DNA of 64,000 bases from Actinomycetaceae bacterium (lineage in GTDB: Bacteria > Actinomycetota > Actinomycetes > Actinomycetales > Actinomycetaceae), in NCBI GenBank assembly GCA_028724265.1, contig JAQYDG010000005.1, positions 62,001-126,000 of the forward strand, in the 5' to 3' direction. This document shows, piece by piece, positions 55,136 to 63,737 of this stretch. The first letter of the stretch is position 1; every line of letters begins with the position of its first letter. A program made the translations under genes and the position numbers. The notes below the pieces were generated by a model. The model was not told where the DNA came from. It did not search any database and saw nothing but the letters and a program-made list of their open reading frames with translations.

Positions 55136-55901
55136 TTACATTCTTGGCCGGCCGTGCAACGACGCGAGTCCTGCTGCCGCTAGTCGCGCGTGATCCTCAC
55201 TGAGGCCTCGGTGGGCGCGGAGCAGGGTTTTGATTCCGGCGTTGATTCCTCCTTCCAGGGGTGAGGTGGTGCGCGGAGCCATGCTGCTGCTTGCGTGGGT
55301 GTGTGAATACTGGAGAGGGCGCGGGTGAGGGTGTGGATGTCTGTGCCACATGGGGTTCCGGGGTTGAGGGTGATCAGTTGGCGGACTCGGGCTTGGATGT
55401 GGAAGATGCAGCGTTGCACGGGAACGTCTGGCCAGAGGTGTGTGATGGCTCGGTAGGCTCCGGCGTGTCCGTCGATGAGGACGCAGTCGGGTTGGGGGAA
55501 TCGGGAGAGGGGGTGTGGTAAGCGGCTGTGGTTTCCCGTTCTGCCCATTGCCATCCGATCGCGTGTTCGCCGGTGTAGGCCACGATCAGGCACCAGGATT
55601 GGAAGTAGGTGCCGTCTGCCATGATCACGGGGTAGATCTCGCCTGTGACCTCGGGTTGGGGAACTTCAACGGTTCAGCACCAGTCCATGTGTCGGCGTTG
55701 GGTGCGGGTCAGGTTGTGGCCGGCGAGAGAGCCAGTGCTCAACAGCCAGGTGTGGAATTGACGCATCTGCGCTTTTCGTGATCCTGCTGTTCGGCCAGCG
55801 TGGGTGGATGCTCAGCATTCGGTGCATCGGTAGCGTATTTGCCCGCTGCTCGTTGTCCCGTTCTTTTTGCGCCTACCGCCGCATATACCACAAGACCGCA
55901 T
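55136..55901 (-). pseudogene. IS1249-like (IS256 family) transposase remnant
   Basis: Frames on the minus strand together read CGICGGRRKKNGTTSSGQIR and YRCTEC (zinc finger), then AQMRQFHTWLLSTGSLAGHN, VIMADGTYFQSWCLIVAYTG (first catalytic Asp), CVLIDGHAGAYRAITHLWPD (second Asp), VPVQRCIFHIQARVRQLITL and finally LEGGINAGIKTLLRAHRG. In-frame stops follow TEC and DWC, a frameshift lies near the CCCCC run around 55500, and roughly 100 residues are missing before LEGGIN. The remnant is about 255 codons against nearly 390 in the family. It is inactive. No clear left end is seen; the right end is the sequence at 55989-56020. Confidence 0.85.
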
Positions 55902-55988
55902 GTAAGTGGGAGAGGTCATGATTCTTATCTACCATGGATAAGAATTCACGACTTTCCCGCATCAACACACCAAGAAGTGCCAACACAA

Positions 55989-56020
55989 GACACACTTTTT
56001 GTCCTTTAACCCCCAACGTT
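55989..56020 (-). repeat. IS-end-like sequence beside the transposase remnant
   Basis: On the minus strand it reads AACGTTGGGGGTTAAAGG then ACAAAAAGTGTGTCT, about 90 bp upstream of the transposase start. The counterpart at 46843-46873 is inverted relative to it. It is a likely terminal inverted repeat of the IS1249-like element. Confidence 0.55.
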
Positions 56021-56173
56021 TGTATCCGCCGATGTGCCGTGGCGGCATACCTGACGGCACTGTACATCTGGCGAGCTGAGTCAGAAAAAGCAGGTATTGT
56101 CTCGTTCACATGGGGAATTCGCGGTACGAAGAATGAGGCCGAAGCGTGGGAAAAGCGCCCTACAATGATGGCT

Positions 56174-56533
56174 ATGGGAAAGATGTTTCGTTCTAGTGTT
56201 CCAGCGGATTCTCGGGATCAATCGATGCCTGAGGATCCCGGCTCGTCAACGCAGACTGCCGGCGGTACACAGGTTCTCGAAGAAACCCGCCAGGCACCTT
56301 CCTCAGGCGATGAAGAGCGTTTCGCGCATTATGTGCGTAAAGAAAGAATCATGGAGTCCGCTGTTGTTGGCGGACCGGTTGTTGCCCTGTGTGGAAAGAT
56401 TTGGACGCCATCCAGGGATCCGGAGAAGTATCCCATCTGCCCAATCTGTAAGGATATCTACGAACAGATGAAAAATGGATCGAGTGCGTGGCCTTTCGGT
56501 TCGGGAGTTCCAGGCGAGGGCGGTGCACAGTAG
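56174..56533 (+). CDS. DUF3039 protein
   Basis: The product of about 119 residues carries the actinobacterial DUF3039 core: ERFAHYVRKERIMESAVVGG, PVVALCGKIWTPSRDPEKYP and ICPICKDIYEQM. The Cys residues (LCGK and CPIC) look like a metal site. Several Met codons (56165, 56168, 56174) are possible starts and none has a strong ribosome site; upstream codons in the same frame overlap the IS remnant. Function is unknown. It immediately precedes the purine cluster. Confidence 0.85.
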   Translation: MGKMFRSSVPADSRDQSMPEDPGSSTQTAGGTQVLEETRQAPSSGDEERFAHYVRKERIMESAVVGGPVVALCGKIWTPSRDPEKYPICPICKDIYEQMKNGSSAWPFGSGVPGEGGAQ

Positions 56534-56610
56534 TTCAGTTGTGAACACTAGCTTAGCTATGCGTTGTGCGTCGTAGCTTAGTTGTGCGCAGTAATTCAGT
56601 ACGGTGGTTG

Positions 56611-56647
56611 CTGCATGCCGAGGTGCAATGGAGCACTCGGCATGCAG
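56611..56647 (+). terminator. Strong hairpin between the DUF3039 gene and purE
   Basis: CTGCATGCCGAG (56611-56622) and CTCGGCATGCAG (56636-56647) form a perfect 12-bp stem with a 13-nt loop that can pair further. Only ATTGT follows, so it is U-poor. Confidence 0.65.
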
Positions 56648-56773
56648 ATTGTCACAAAGATGTGAGATGGCCAATATGTCCACTATATGGAGTGTGTGAA
56701 ATCAGCGTGTCCAAATTTTAGACTTTGAGTGTTGGTGTCCGTCCGGGCGTCATCTCTCACTTAGGAGGCACGC

Positions 56774-57283
56774 GTGAAAAAAGTCGGCATCGTGATGGGA
56801 TCCGATTCGGATTCTCCCACTGTTCAGAAAGCTGTGGAGCAGCTGAAGGAACTGGGTATCCCTTATGAGGTGCACGTCTATTCAGCTCACCGCACACCGG
56901 AGGAAGTCCGTGATTTTGCCTCGAATGCACAGGCCAACGGATTCGGTGTGATTATTGCTGCGGCGGGGATGTCTGCGGCGCTTGCTGGGGTAATTGCCGC
57001 TCATACGGTCTTGCCGGTCATCGGAATTCCGTGCTCGTCAAACGTGCTGGATGGGATAGATGCGTTGCTCTCAACCGTGCAGATGCCTTCAGGTATTCCG
57101 GTTGCGACTGTTGCTATTAATGGCGCGAAGAATGCGGCTCTTCTGGCAGCTCAGGTTCTGGCAGTATCTGATCCAGATCTTTCCCACAAGCTTGTTGCTA
57201 TGCGGGATGCCGCTCGCAGCGCAGTGCTCGAAAAGGATGCAGCAATTTCTGAGCGCTTTGCTGCCTCACGTATTTCAGCTTAA
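56774..57283 (+). CDS. purE: 5-(carboxyamino)imidazole ribonucleotide mutase
   Basis: The 169-residue class I PurE interconverts N5-CAIR and CAIR. It shows [54 protein letters not shown] and VLPVIGIPC. The GTG start follows CTTAGGAGG. No purK is adjacent, so N5-CAIR synthase must be elsewhere or direct carboxylation is used. It is first gene of the cluster. Confidence 0.97.
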   Translation: MKKVGIVMGSDSDSPTVQKAVEQLKELGIPYEVHVYSAHRTPEEVRDFASNAQANGFGVIIAAAGMSAALAGVIAAHTVLPVIGIPCSSNVLDGIDALLSTVQMPSGIPVATVAINGAKNAALLAAQVLAVSDPDLSHKLVAMRDAARSAVLEKDAAISERFAASRISA

Positions 57284-57427
57284 TGACTGGTGAGCCATAG
57301 GTATTGAGTGGCTCCTCAGGCACTGAGTAGTCCGCAGCGTCCGTACTCTGGAGAGCGGCGTGTGCGTTATCCGCGATGTGATTGCGATTTCTCCATTAGA
57401 TATTGGCAGATGAATGAAGGAAAGATC

Positions 57428-58153
57428 ATGGCAGAGGTAGAAAAAGCAGAAGAGCTCTATGAGGGCAAGGCGAAGAAGGTCTTTACAACCTCGGATCCTG
57501 AATTGTTGATCGTCTCGTATAAAGATGATGCAACGGCGGGCGATGGTGAGAAGAAGGGCACGATTGTTGGCAAGGGTGCGATCAACAATCGCATGACGAA
57601 CTATTTGATGCAGGTACTGGAACAGGCGGGGATTCCGACCGATTATGTTGAGGAACTCAATGATCGGGAAACCGTGGTGAAGAAAGTGACAATTTTCCCT
57701 CTCGAAGTGATCGTCCGCAATATTTCTGCCGGCCATTTCGCCTCGAATTTTGGCGTCGAAGAAGGTATCGTTTTCGACCAGCCAACCTTTGAATATTCGT
57801 TGAAAAACGACGATCTGCATGACCCACTGATCAACGATTCTCACATTGTTGCGCTCAAGCTTGCCAAGCAGGAAGATCTTGACCGTATTCGCGAGCTCAC
57901 CCTCAAAGTGAATGACATTTTGAAGGAATTCTTTGCCAAGCTCAACGTGACACTGGTTGATTTCAAGCTGGAGTTTGGGCGGACAAGCGATGGCACCATC
58001 ATTCTTGCTGACGAGATCTCGCCGGATACTGCGCGTTTCTGGGATGCCACAACCGGTGAAAAGCTCGATAAGGATCGCTTCCGTCGTGACATGGGCGGAG
58101 TGGAAGATGCCTATAACGAAATGATGCATCGCGTGTTCGGAGACAACGCCTGA
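57428..58153 (+). CDS. purC: Phosphoribosylaminoimidazole-succinocarboxamide synthase
   Basis: The 241-residue SAICAR synthetase joins CAIR and Asp with ATP. Motifs: [52 protein letters not shown] and the signature [20 protein letters not shown], with [14 protein letters not shown]. The short E. coli/Firmicutes-type length differs from the roughly 300-residue actinobacterial form. The start ATG 57428 follows GAAGGAAAG. Its TGA overlaps the purF ATG. Confidence 0.97.
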   Translation: MAEVEKAEELYEGKAKKVFTTSDPELLIVSYKDDATAGDGEKKGTIVGKGAINNRMTNYLMQVLEQAGIPTDYVEELNDRETVVKKVTIFPLEVIVRNISAGHFASNFGVEEGIVFDQPTFEYSLKNDDLHDPLINDSHIVALKLAKQEDLDRIRELTLKVNDILKEFFAKLNVTLVDFKLEFGRTSDGTIILADEISPDTARFWDATTGEKLDKDRFRRDMGGVEDAYNEMMHRVFGDNA

Positions 58154-59577
58154 TGGGTGGCTATTTTGGCGTGACGAGCACAACCGAGGCGTTGCTCGAT
58201 ACCTACTATGGGGCGGACTATCACTCTCACTTGGGTACCCATGCGGCGGGTATTGCGTGTTGGGATGCCGAGATCGGCTTGCAGCGTGTGATTCACCGCA
58301 TTACAGACTCGCCTTTCCGGACGAAGTTCGCCGACGTGTTTTCCTCCATGAAAGGGAGCGCGGCACTCGCGTGCCTCTCCGACGGGGAGCCTCAGCCGCT
58401 GCTGATTCGCAGCCGCTTTGGAACGTACGCGTTGAGCTACGTCGGAGCTGTCCAAAATAAGGATGAGCTTGCACACACGTATCTAGATCATTCCGGATCG
58501 TATTTTAACGTCATGACGGGCGGGGAAATTAACACGGTTGAGGTGCTAGCTGCGATTATCAACCAAGCAGACAACCTCGCTCAAGGTGTGCGCAAGGCTC
58601 AAGAAGAAGTCGAGGGCAGTGCTTGCATCCTGATTCTGAAGGACGATGGAAACATCGTCGCCGCGCGGGACATTCTTGGCCGGCTTCCGATTTTCGTGGG
58701 GAAGAACGAGCAGGGTCACGCAGTGTCTTTTGAAGACTTTGCGTTACGCAAAATGGGATACGACCCTGTGCGGGAGCTCGGCCCGGGCGAAATTGTCGAG
58801 GTCAGCCCGCACGGGATCACGCAACTGCATGAACCCGGCCACAAGATGCGGATCTGTGCATTTTTATGGAGCTATTACGGATATCCTCCGGCAACCTACG
58901 AGGGAGCCACGGTGGAAGATATGCGCAACCTCAATGGGCAGATCATGGCGGAGAATGATGAGGCGAACGGTCTCACGCCACATTTGGACTACGTCGGTGG
59001 GGTGCCGGATTCTGGTGTTGGCCACGCAATCGGGTATGCCACGCGATCTGGCGTTCCGTATGCGCGCGCGATGGTGAAATACACGCCAACGTGGAGCAGA
59101 TCGTTCACGCCGAGCGTCCAGGACGAACGCAACCATGTTGCCAAGATGAAGCAGATTCCGGTTGGCTCGAAGATCGAAGGGAAGGATCTTCTTTTCGTCG
59201 ATGACTCGATCGTGCGCGGAACGCAGCTTCATCAAACGGTCGATTTTCTGTACCGTCATGGGGCGAAGTCTGTACATATGCGCAGTGCGTGCCCGCCGCT
59301 GATGTACGCGTGCAAATATCTGAACTTTTCCACAGAAGTTTCGGATATGGAGCTCATCGCCCGTCGCGTGATCAACGAGCTGGAAGGTGACGAGGGCTTC
59401 GAGCACATGGACGAGTATGCCGATGGGATCACGGAACGCGGTAAGGCGCTGCGTCACACCATTGCCGAACGGATGGGTTTTGCAACGTTGGAATTCCAAA
59501 GCCTTTCTGGCGTGATTAAGGCAATCGGCATCGATCCAGAAAAGCTGTGCACCTATTGCTGGACGGGTAAGGAATAA
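58153..59577 (+). CDS. purF: Amidophosphoribosyltransferase-like PurF lacking the N-terminal Cys
   Basis: The 474-residue protein has an N-terminal Ntn-hydrolase-like domain and a C-terminal type I PRTase. It begins [20 protein letters not shown] where ordinary PurF starts MCGI(V/I)GI, so the catalytic Cys of glutaminase is Gly. The PRPP site LLFVDDSIVRGTQLHQTV (about residue 350) and GYATRSGVPYARAMVKYTPT are intact, as is FLWSYYGYPPA. Similar MGG(F/Y)FG forms occur in Bacteroidetes and Clostridia. It may use free ammonia or receive it from another protein. It overlaps purC by one base and is followed by a terminator. Confidence 0.9.
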   Translation: MGGYFGVTSTTEALLDTYYGADYHSHLGTHAAGIACWDAEIGLQRVIHRITDSPFRTKFADVFSSMKGSAALACLSDGEPQPLLIRSRFGTYALSYVGAVQNKDELAHTYLDHSGSYFNVMTGGEINTVEVLAAIINQADNLAQGVRKAQEEVEGSACILILKDDGNIVAARDILGRLPIFVGKNEQGHAVSFEDFALRKMGYDPVRELGPGEIVEVSPHGITQLHEPGHKMRICAFLWSYYGYPPATYEGATVEDMRNLNGQIMAENDEANGLTPHLDYVGGVPDSGVGHAIGYATRSGVPYARAMVKYTPTWSRSFTPSVQDERNHVAKMKQIPVGSKIEGKDLLFVDDSIVRGTQLHQTVDFLYRHGAKSVHMRSACPPLMYACKYLNFSTEVSDMELIARRVINELEGDEGFEHMDEYADGITERGKALRHTIAERMGFATLEFQSLSGVIKAIGIDPEKLCTYCWTGKE

Positions 59578-59583
59578 CAAGGT

Positions 59584-59621
59584 GGGCGCTGCCACGTATT
59601 CGTTGAGGCAGCGCCCTTCTT
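59584..59621 (+). terminator. Terminator between purF and purM
   Basis: GGGCGCTGCC (59584-59593) and GGCAGCGCCC (59607-59616) form a perfect 10-bp stem followed by TTCTT. It lies 7 bp after the purF stop, so purE-C-F and purM onward may be separate or attenuated transcripts. Confidence 0.85.
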
Positions 59622-59739
59622 CGTGGATTGTTCACTCAGGCGTTTGGGCGGCGTATCTGCGCAGGCTGCTTCATGGGTGCACGTGCGGACGTCGTCTCGC
59701 GAATGTAAGCGAATGTAGTGGTGTGATGAAGGAGGACGG

Positions 59740-60921
59740 ATGACGCAGCTCAGTGATCATGCTGATTCGCGTTCAGATGCCTATCGACAGGCAGGCGTAG
59801 ATATTACCGCAGGGTACCGCGCCGTGGAGTTGATGGGTCAGCATATTGCTCGAACAGATATTGCGGGCGTTGTTGGTGGCCTGGGGGGCTTTGGCGGATT
59901 GTTTGACCTGACGAAGGCTCGCCCGCTGGCCTCTGGTGGCTCTGCGTCACAGCATCAAGGTAGGCACAAGAGTCACACACATGCAGCAGCGGTGGATGCT
60001 CAGAGTCTCTGGGGATCGGTGGAGCATCCTATTCTCGTGTCGGGAACCGATGGGGTAGGGACGAAACTGAAAATAGCAACCATTCTGGATCGCCACACCA
60101 CTGTGGGTATTGACTGCGTTGCGATGTGCGTCAACGACGTGGTGTGCTCCGGTGCAACACCCCTGTTCTTTCTCGACTATATTGCGTGCGGCAGGAACGT
60201 GCCGGAAAAGATCGAGCAGATCGTGGCTGGTGTTGCTGAAGGATGCGTCCAGGCAGGCTGCGCGTTGATTGGCGGGGAGACGGCCGAGATGCCCGGGTTT
60301 TATCCCGAGAACGAATACGATCTTGCTGGTTTCACCGTCGGTATGGTGGATAAGCCCGCTCTGGTGCGCCATACACGCATGAAATCCGGCGATATCGTCC
60401 TCGCTTTGCCCTCGTCAGGTATCCATTCGAACGGGTTCTCGCTTGTGCGCAGAATTTTCGATATCGGTGGCGAACACCAGTGGGATCTTCGTGCTCCGCG
60501 CGAGGATCTGCAGGGGCGGGCACTCGGCGATGTGTTGCTGGAACCCACGCGTATCTACGTCAAGCCGGTACTCCGTATGCTCGCAGCCGTGGGGGTCAAG
60601 AAAGTGCCTGGTATCGCGCATATCACGGGCGGCGGATTTTACGAGAATGTTCCTCGCATCGTTCCCGGTGGTGTGAAAATCGTGATCAACAAGGATTCGC
60701 TCCGAATTCCTCCGATCTTTTCCGTCATTTCTCACTACGGGAACGTGAGCGAACGCGATATGTTCAACACGTTCAATATGGGTGTGGGAATGGTTGTTGT
60801 GGTTCGTGCAAAACGCGCTGACGCAGCGCTCAGCGCCTTACACGACTCCGGTCTGGATGCCTATGCGATTGGCGAGGTTCGCTCCGCCGACCATGACGAA
60901 CCGAAAGTCGAGCTGGTCTAA
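59740..60921 (+). CDS. purM: Phosphoribosylformylglycinamidine cyclo-ligase (AIR synthetase)
   Basis: The 393-residue PurM/ThiL-superfamily enzyme makes AIR from FGAM. Motifs: YRQAGVDITAGYRAVELM, VSGTDGVGTKLKIA, GIDCVAMCVNDVVCSGATPL, CALIGGETAEMPGFY, GIHSNGFSLVRRI and HITGGGFYENVPRI. It is about 45 residues longer than E. coli PurM, with an insert around residues 58-90 (SGGSASQHQGRHKSHTHAAA) between the N-terminal helix region and the first ATP motif. GAAGGAGGA precedes the ATG. Its TAA overlaps the purN ATG. Confidence 0.97.
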   Translation: MTQLSDHADSRSDAYRQAGVDITAGYRAVELMGQHIARTDIAGVVGGLGGFGGLFDLTKARPLASGGSASQHQGRHKSHTHAAAVDAQSLWGSVEHPILVSGTDGVGTKLKIATILDRHTTVGIDCVAMCVNDVVCSGATPLFFLDYIACGRNVPEKIEQIVAGVAEGCVQAGCALIGGETAEMPGFYPENEYDLAGFTVGMVDKPALVRHTRMKSGDIVLALPSSGIHSNGFSLVRRIFDIGGEHQWDLRAPREDLQGRALGDVLLEPTRIYVKPVLRMLAAVGVKKVPGIAHITGGGFYENVPRIVPGGVKIVINKDSLRIPPIFSVISHYGNVSERDMFNTFNMGVGMVVVVRAKRADAALSALHDSGLDAYAIGEVRSADHDEPKVELV

Positions 60922-61574
60922 TGGGTGACGAGCAGATCGATCACAATGAGCCGACACGTAGTGAGAACGAGCCGACTCGCATTGCTGTGTTCGTCTCTGG
61001 CGGCGGGACAAACCTTCAAGCGTTGATCGATGCTAGCGCGCGCGGCGAGATTCCCGATGGGCGAATTGACCTGGTGATATCTTCGAATGCGCAGGCTTAT
61101 GCGTGCGAACGAGCCAGCCGGGCAGGGATCCCTGCGCGCGTCGTTGTGCCTTGGGACTATCCGGACAGATCCGCATGGGAGTCCGCCCTACGCGTGGAGC
61201 TGGAGGACGCTCATATCCAGATGATTATCCTCGCGGGATGGATGCAGATCCTCAGTGCGAATTTCGTCAGCCACTATCAGAACCGCATCATCAACATTCA
61301 TCCGTCGTTGATTCCTAGTTTTTGCGGTCCAGGCTATTACGGGTTGCACGTGCACGAGGCGGCGCTGGCGCGGGGCGTCAAGGTGACGGGAGCAACGGTT
61401 CATTTCGTTACTGACATTGCCGACGGCGGACCGATTATCGCACAGAAGGCGGTGGATGTGGCTGACTCAGACACGCCGCAGAGTCTGCAACGCCGAGTCA
61501 TGGAACAGGCGGAATGGATACTTTTGCCTCAAGCGGCGCAGCGTGTTGCAGCACAGATACGCCGCGAGATGTGA
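60921..61574 (+). CDS. purN: Phosphoribosylglycinamide formyltransferase 1
   Basis: The 217-residue enzyme transfers formyl from 10-formyl-THF to GAR. It has IAVFVSGGGTNLQALIDA, ILAGWMQILSANFV, catalytic INIHPSLIPSFCGPGYYGLH (Asn and His) and ATVHFVTDIADGGPIIAQ (Asp). About 18 hydrophilic residues precede the domain. It overlaps purM by one base. Confidence 0.96.
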   Translation: MGDEQIDHNEPTRSENEPTRIAVFVSGGGTNLQALIDASARGEIPDGRIDLVISSNAQAYACERASRAGIPARVVVPWDYPDRSAWESALRVELEDAHIQMIILAGWMQILSANFVSHYQNRIINIHPSLIPSFCGPGYYGLHVHEAALARGVKVTGATVHFVTDIADGGPIIAQKAVDVADSDTPQSLQRRVMEQAEWILLPQAAQRVAAQIRREM

Positions 61575-61606
61575 ACGGCTGAGCGTGAATGAGGAGGGCT
61601 TTTGGA

Positions 61607-62395
61607 ATGAAAGAACACGTCATGTGGAGTGAAGGTCCGGGAGAAGTCCGTCCACAGGCAATTCCGGCCTATTTTGACGGCAATCCGTATCCTGGCCGCG
61701 GTATCGTTGTGGGCACGGCATCCGACGGTGGAAGTTTGTACGTGGCCTACTTCATTATGGGACGCAGCGAGAATTCTCGAAATCGCGTCTTCGCGCTCGA
61801 TGATGACGTTGTGCGTACACGCCCCTTTGACGACTCAAAGGTGGAAGATGCGAGCCTTATCATCTATCGCGCGGTTGTGTCAGTTCAGTTGCCCAACGCG
61901 TCTGCGTGGGTGGTGACGAACGGCGATCACACAGATACGGTTGTGGCGGGGTTGACCGCAGGCACCTCGTTCGAGGATGCGTTGATGACGCGTCGCTTCG
62001 AGCCCGATGCTCCCAACTTGACGCCGCGTATCAGCGCGTTGATCGCTGTTCCTTCATCCGGGGACACGGCTGAGTATCAGATGTCCATCCTCAAGGCTGC
62101 AGATCCAGAGGGCCGCGCAACGCAGAGGTTTTTCTATCGCTACGAGCTCCTGCCAGGGTTCGGGCACACGATCCACACCTACCTGAGTGACGGCACGCCT
62201 TTGCCGTCGTTTGTTGGAGAGCCACGGCCGCTGCTCATGCCCCAGAGCTTCGCCGAATTCGGATCGCAGATTTGGCAGAGCCTGAACGCGAAGAACAAAA
62301 TATCGCTCTACACCCTTCAGATCGGCCTCAGCGGCCAGATGCGTGGCCGCGTGATCGAGCAAAGCATCGTGAATACCCATGTGAAGACCTCGTAA
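61607..62395 (+). CDS. purO: IMP cyclohydrolase, PurO-like
   Basis: The protein of about 262 residues is not related to the PurH cyclohydrolase domain. It matches the separate IMP cyclohydrolase family (PF07826, archaeal PurO and its bacterial relatives): YPGRGIVVGTASDGGSLYVA, YFIMGRSENSRNRVF, DASLIIYRAVV, WVVTNGDHTDTV and APNLTPRISALIAV. It would close FAICAR to IMP. The start ATG 61607 follows GAGGAGGG; an ATG six codons earlier overlaps that site. Its neighbour encodes the missing transformylase half, so the last two steps are split over two genes. Confidence 0.9.
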   Translation: MKEHVMWSEGPGEVRPQAIPAYFDGNPYPGRGIVVGTASDGGSLYVAYFIMGRSENSRNRVFALDDDVVRTRPFDDSKVEDASLIIYRAVVSVQLPNASAWVVTNGDHTDTVVAGLTAGTSFEDALMTRRFEPDAPNLTPRISALIAVPSSGDTAEYQMSILKAADPEGRATQRFFYRYELLPGFGHTIHTYLSDGTPLPSFVGEPRPLLMPQSFAEFGSQIWQSLNAKNKISLYTLQIGLSGQMRGRVIEQSIVNTHVKTS

Positions 62396-62495
62396 CACAT
62401 TCAAGCTCGAGGCGCGTCAACCGTCGTGCGGGCACATGACACGGAGCAACCGTACATAGACGCGGAGAGACGTGGAGAGGACTGAAAGGACGATT

Positions 62496-63680
62496 GTGAA
62501 AGAATTCCGCTTGAAATATGGGGCAAACCCCAACCAAATTCCCGCCCGTATCTTCATGGACGACGCGTCAGAGCTCCCGCTTGAGGTTCTCAACGGAAGG
62601 CCGGGATATATCAATTTCCTGGACGCCCTCAATTCGTGGCAGCTGGTGCGTGAGCTGCGCGAGGCGACTGATGTTCCCGCAGCAACCAGCTTCAAACATG
62701 TCAGCCCAACCTCGGCAGCTCTGGGTATCCCGCTCCCAGACAGTTTGAAAAAGGCATGTTTTGTGGACGGCGTGGACGGGCTTGACGACTCTGCACTTGC
62801 CAGTGCCTACGCGCGAGCTAGGGGCACTGATCGCATGAGCAGTTTCGGCGATTGGATTGCCCTCTCAGATGTCTGCGATGTGACGACGGCTCGGCTCATT
62901 AAGCGGGAGGTCTCTGATGGCGTCATCGCGCCCGGATACGATCCAGAAGCACTCGACATTTTGCGTTCAAAGAAGCACGGCAATTATGCCGTTGTGCAGA
63001 TTGATCCCCAGTACGAGCCACATGAAAGAGAACACAAACAGGTTTTTGGCATCACTTTTGAGCAGGCGCACAACACCGTTCAGATCAGCAGCGATGTGCT
63101 TGAGCGCGTGGTGACGGCAAACCGAGATTTCCCTCAGTCGGCACAGCGCGATCTTGTTGTTGCCCTCCTGACGCTGAAATACACCCAGAGCAATTCCGTA
63201 TGTTTTGCCTACGACGGTCAGGCGATCGGCGTCGGAGCAGGTCAGCAAAGCCGTATCCACTGCACGCGCCTGGCCGGAACGAAGGCGGACACGTGGTTTT
63301 TGCGTCAAAGCCCCCGCGTGTTGAGTTTGCCATTCGTCGAGGGTCTCTCGCGGCCTGAACGGGACAACGTCATCGATAGTTATATCAATAGGAACGAGAT
63401 TGACGTGACCGCTCCCGGTGTATGGGAAAAATATTTTCGCGTTCAGCCTCAGCCTTTCACACGTGAAGCCCAGCGCGACTACCTCAACACGATCTCCGGC
63501 GTTGCCTTGGGCTCAGACGGTTTTTTCCCGTTCGAGGATAATATCCAGAGGGCACACCTTTCCGGCGTGACCTACATCGCTCAGCCTGGGGGATCGATTC
63601 GTGACGATGCGGTCATCGCCCAAGCTGACGAGTATCAGATGGTGATGGCTATGACGGGAATTCGGCTGTTTCATCACTGA
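62496..63680 (+). CDS. purH: Stand-alone AICAR transformylase (C-terminal PurH domain)
   Basis: The protein of about 394 residues is only the AICAR formyltransferase part of PurH: FRLKYGANPNQIPARIFM, catalytic ATSFKHVSPTSAA (Lys-His), MSSFGDWIALSDVCD, VIAPGYDPEALDIL, KYTQSNSVCFAYDGQAIGVG, GQQSRIHCTRLAG and SDGFFPFEDNIQRA. The N-terminal cyclohydrolase domain of bifunctional PurH is absent. I prefer the GTG at 62496, which has GAAAGGA six bases upstream, over the GTG at 62472. It works with the PurO-like protein. Confidence 0.93.
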   Translation: MKEFRLKYGANPNQIPARIFMDDASELPLEVLNGRPGYINFLDALNSWQLVRELREATDVPAATSFKHVSPTSAALGIPLPDSLKKACFVDGVDGLDDSALASAYARARGTDRMSSFGDWIALSDVCDVTTARLIKREVSDGVIAPGYDPEALDILRSKKHGNYAVVQIDPQYEPHEREHKQVFGITFEQAHNTVQISSDVLERVVTANRDFPQSAQRDLVVALLTLKYTQSNSVCFAYDGQAIGVGAGQQSRIHCTRLAGTKADTWFLRQSPRVLSLPFVEGLSRPERDNVIDSYINRNEIDVTAPGVWEKYFRVQPQPFTREAQRDYLNTISGVALGSDGFFPFEDNIQRAHLSGVTYIAQPGGSIRDDAVIAQADEYQMVMAMTGIRLFHH

Positions 63681-63737
63681 ACAGGGGCAGGATGTTCTGG
63701 CTAAATGGGTATGAGTGTGTGTGAGCGTGAGGAGACA

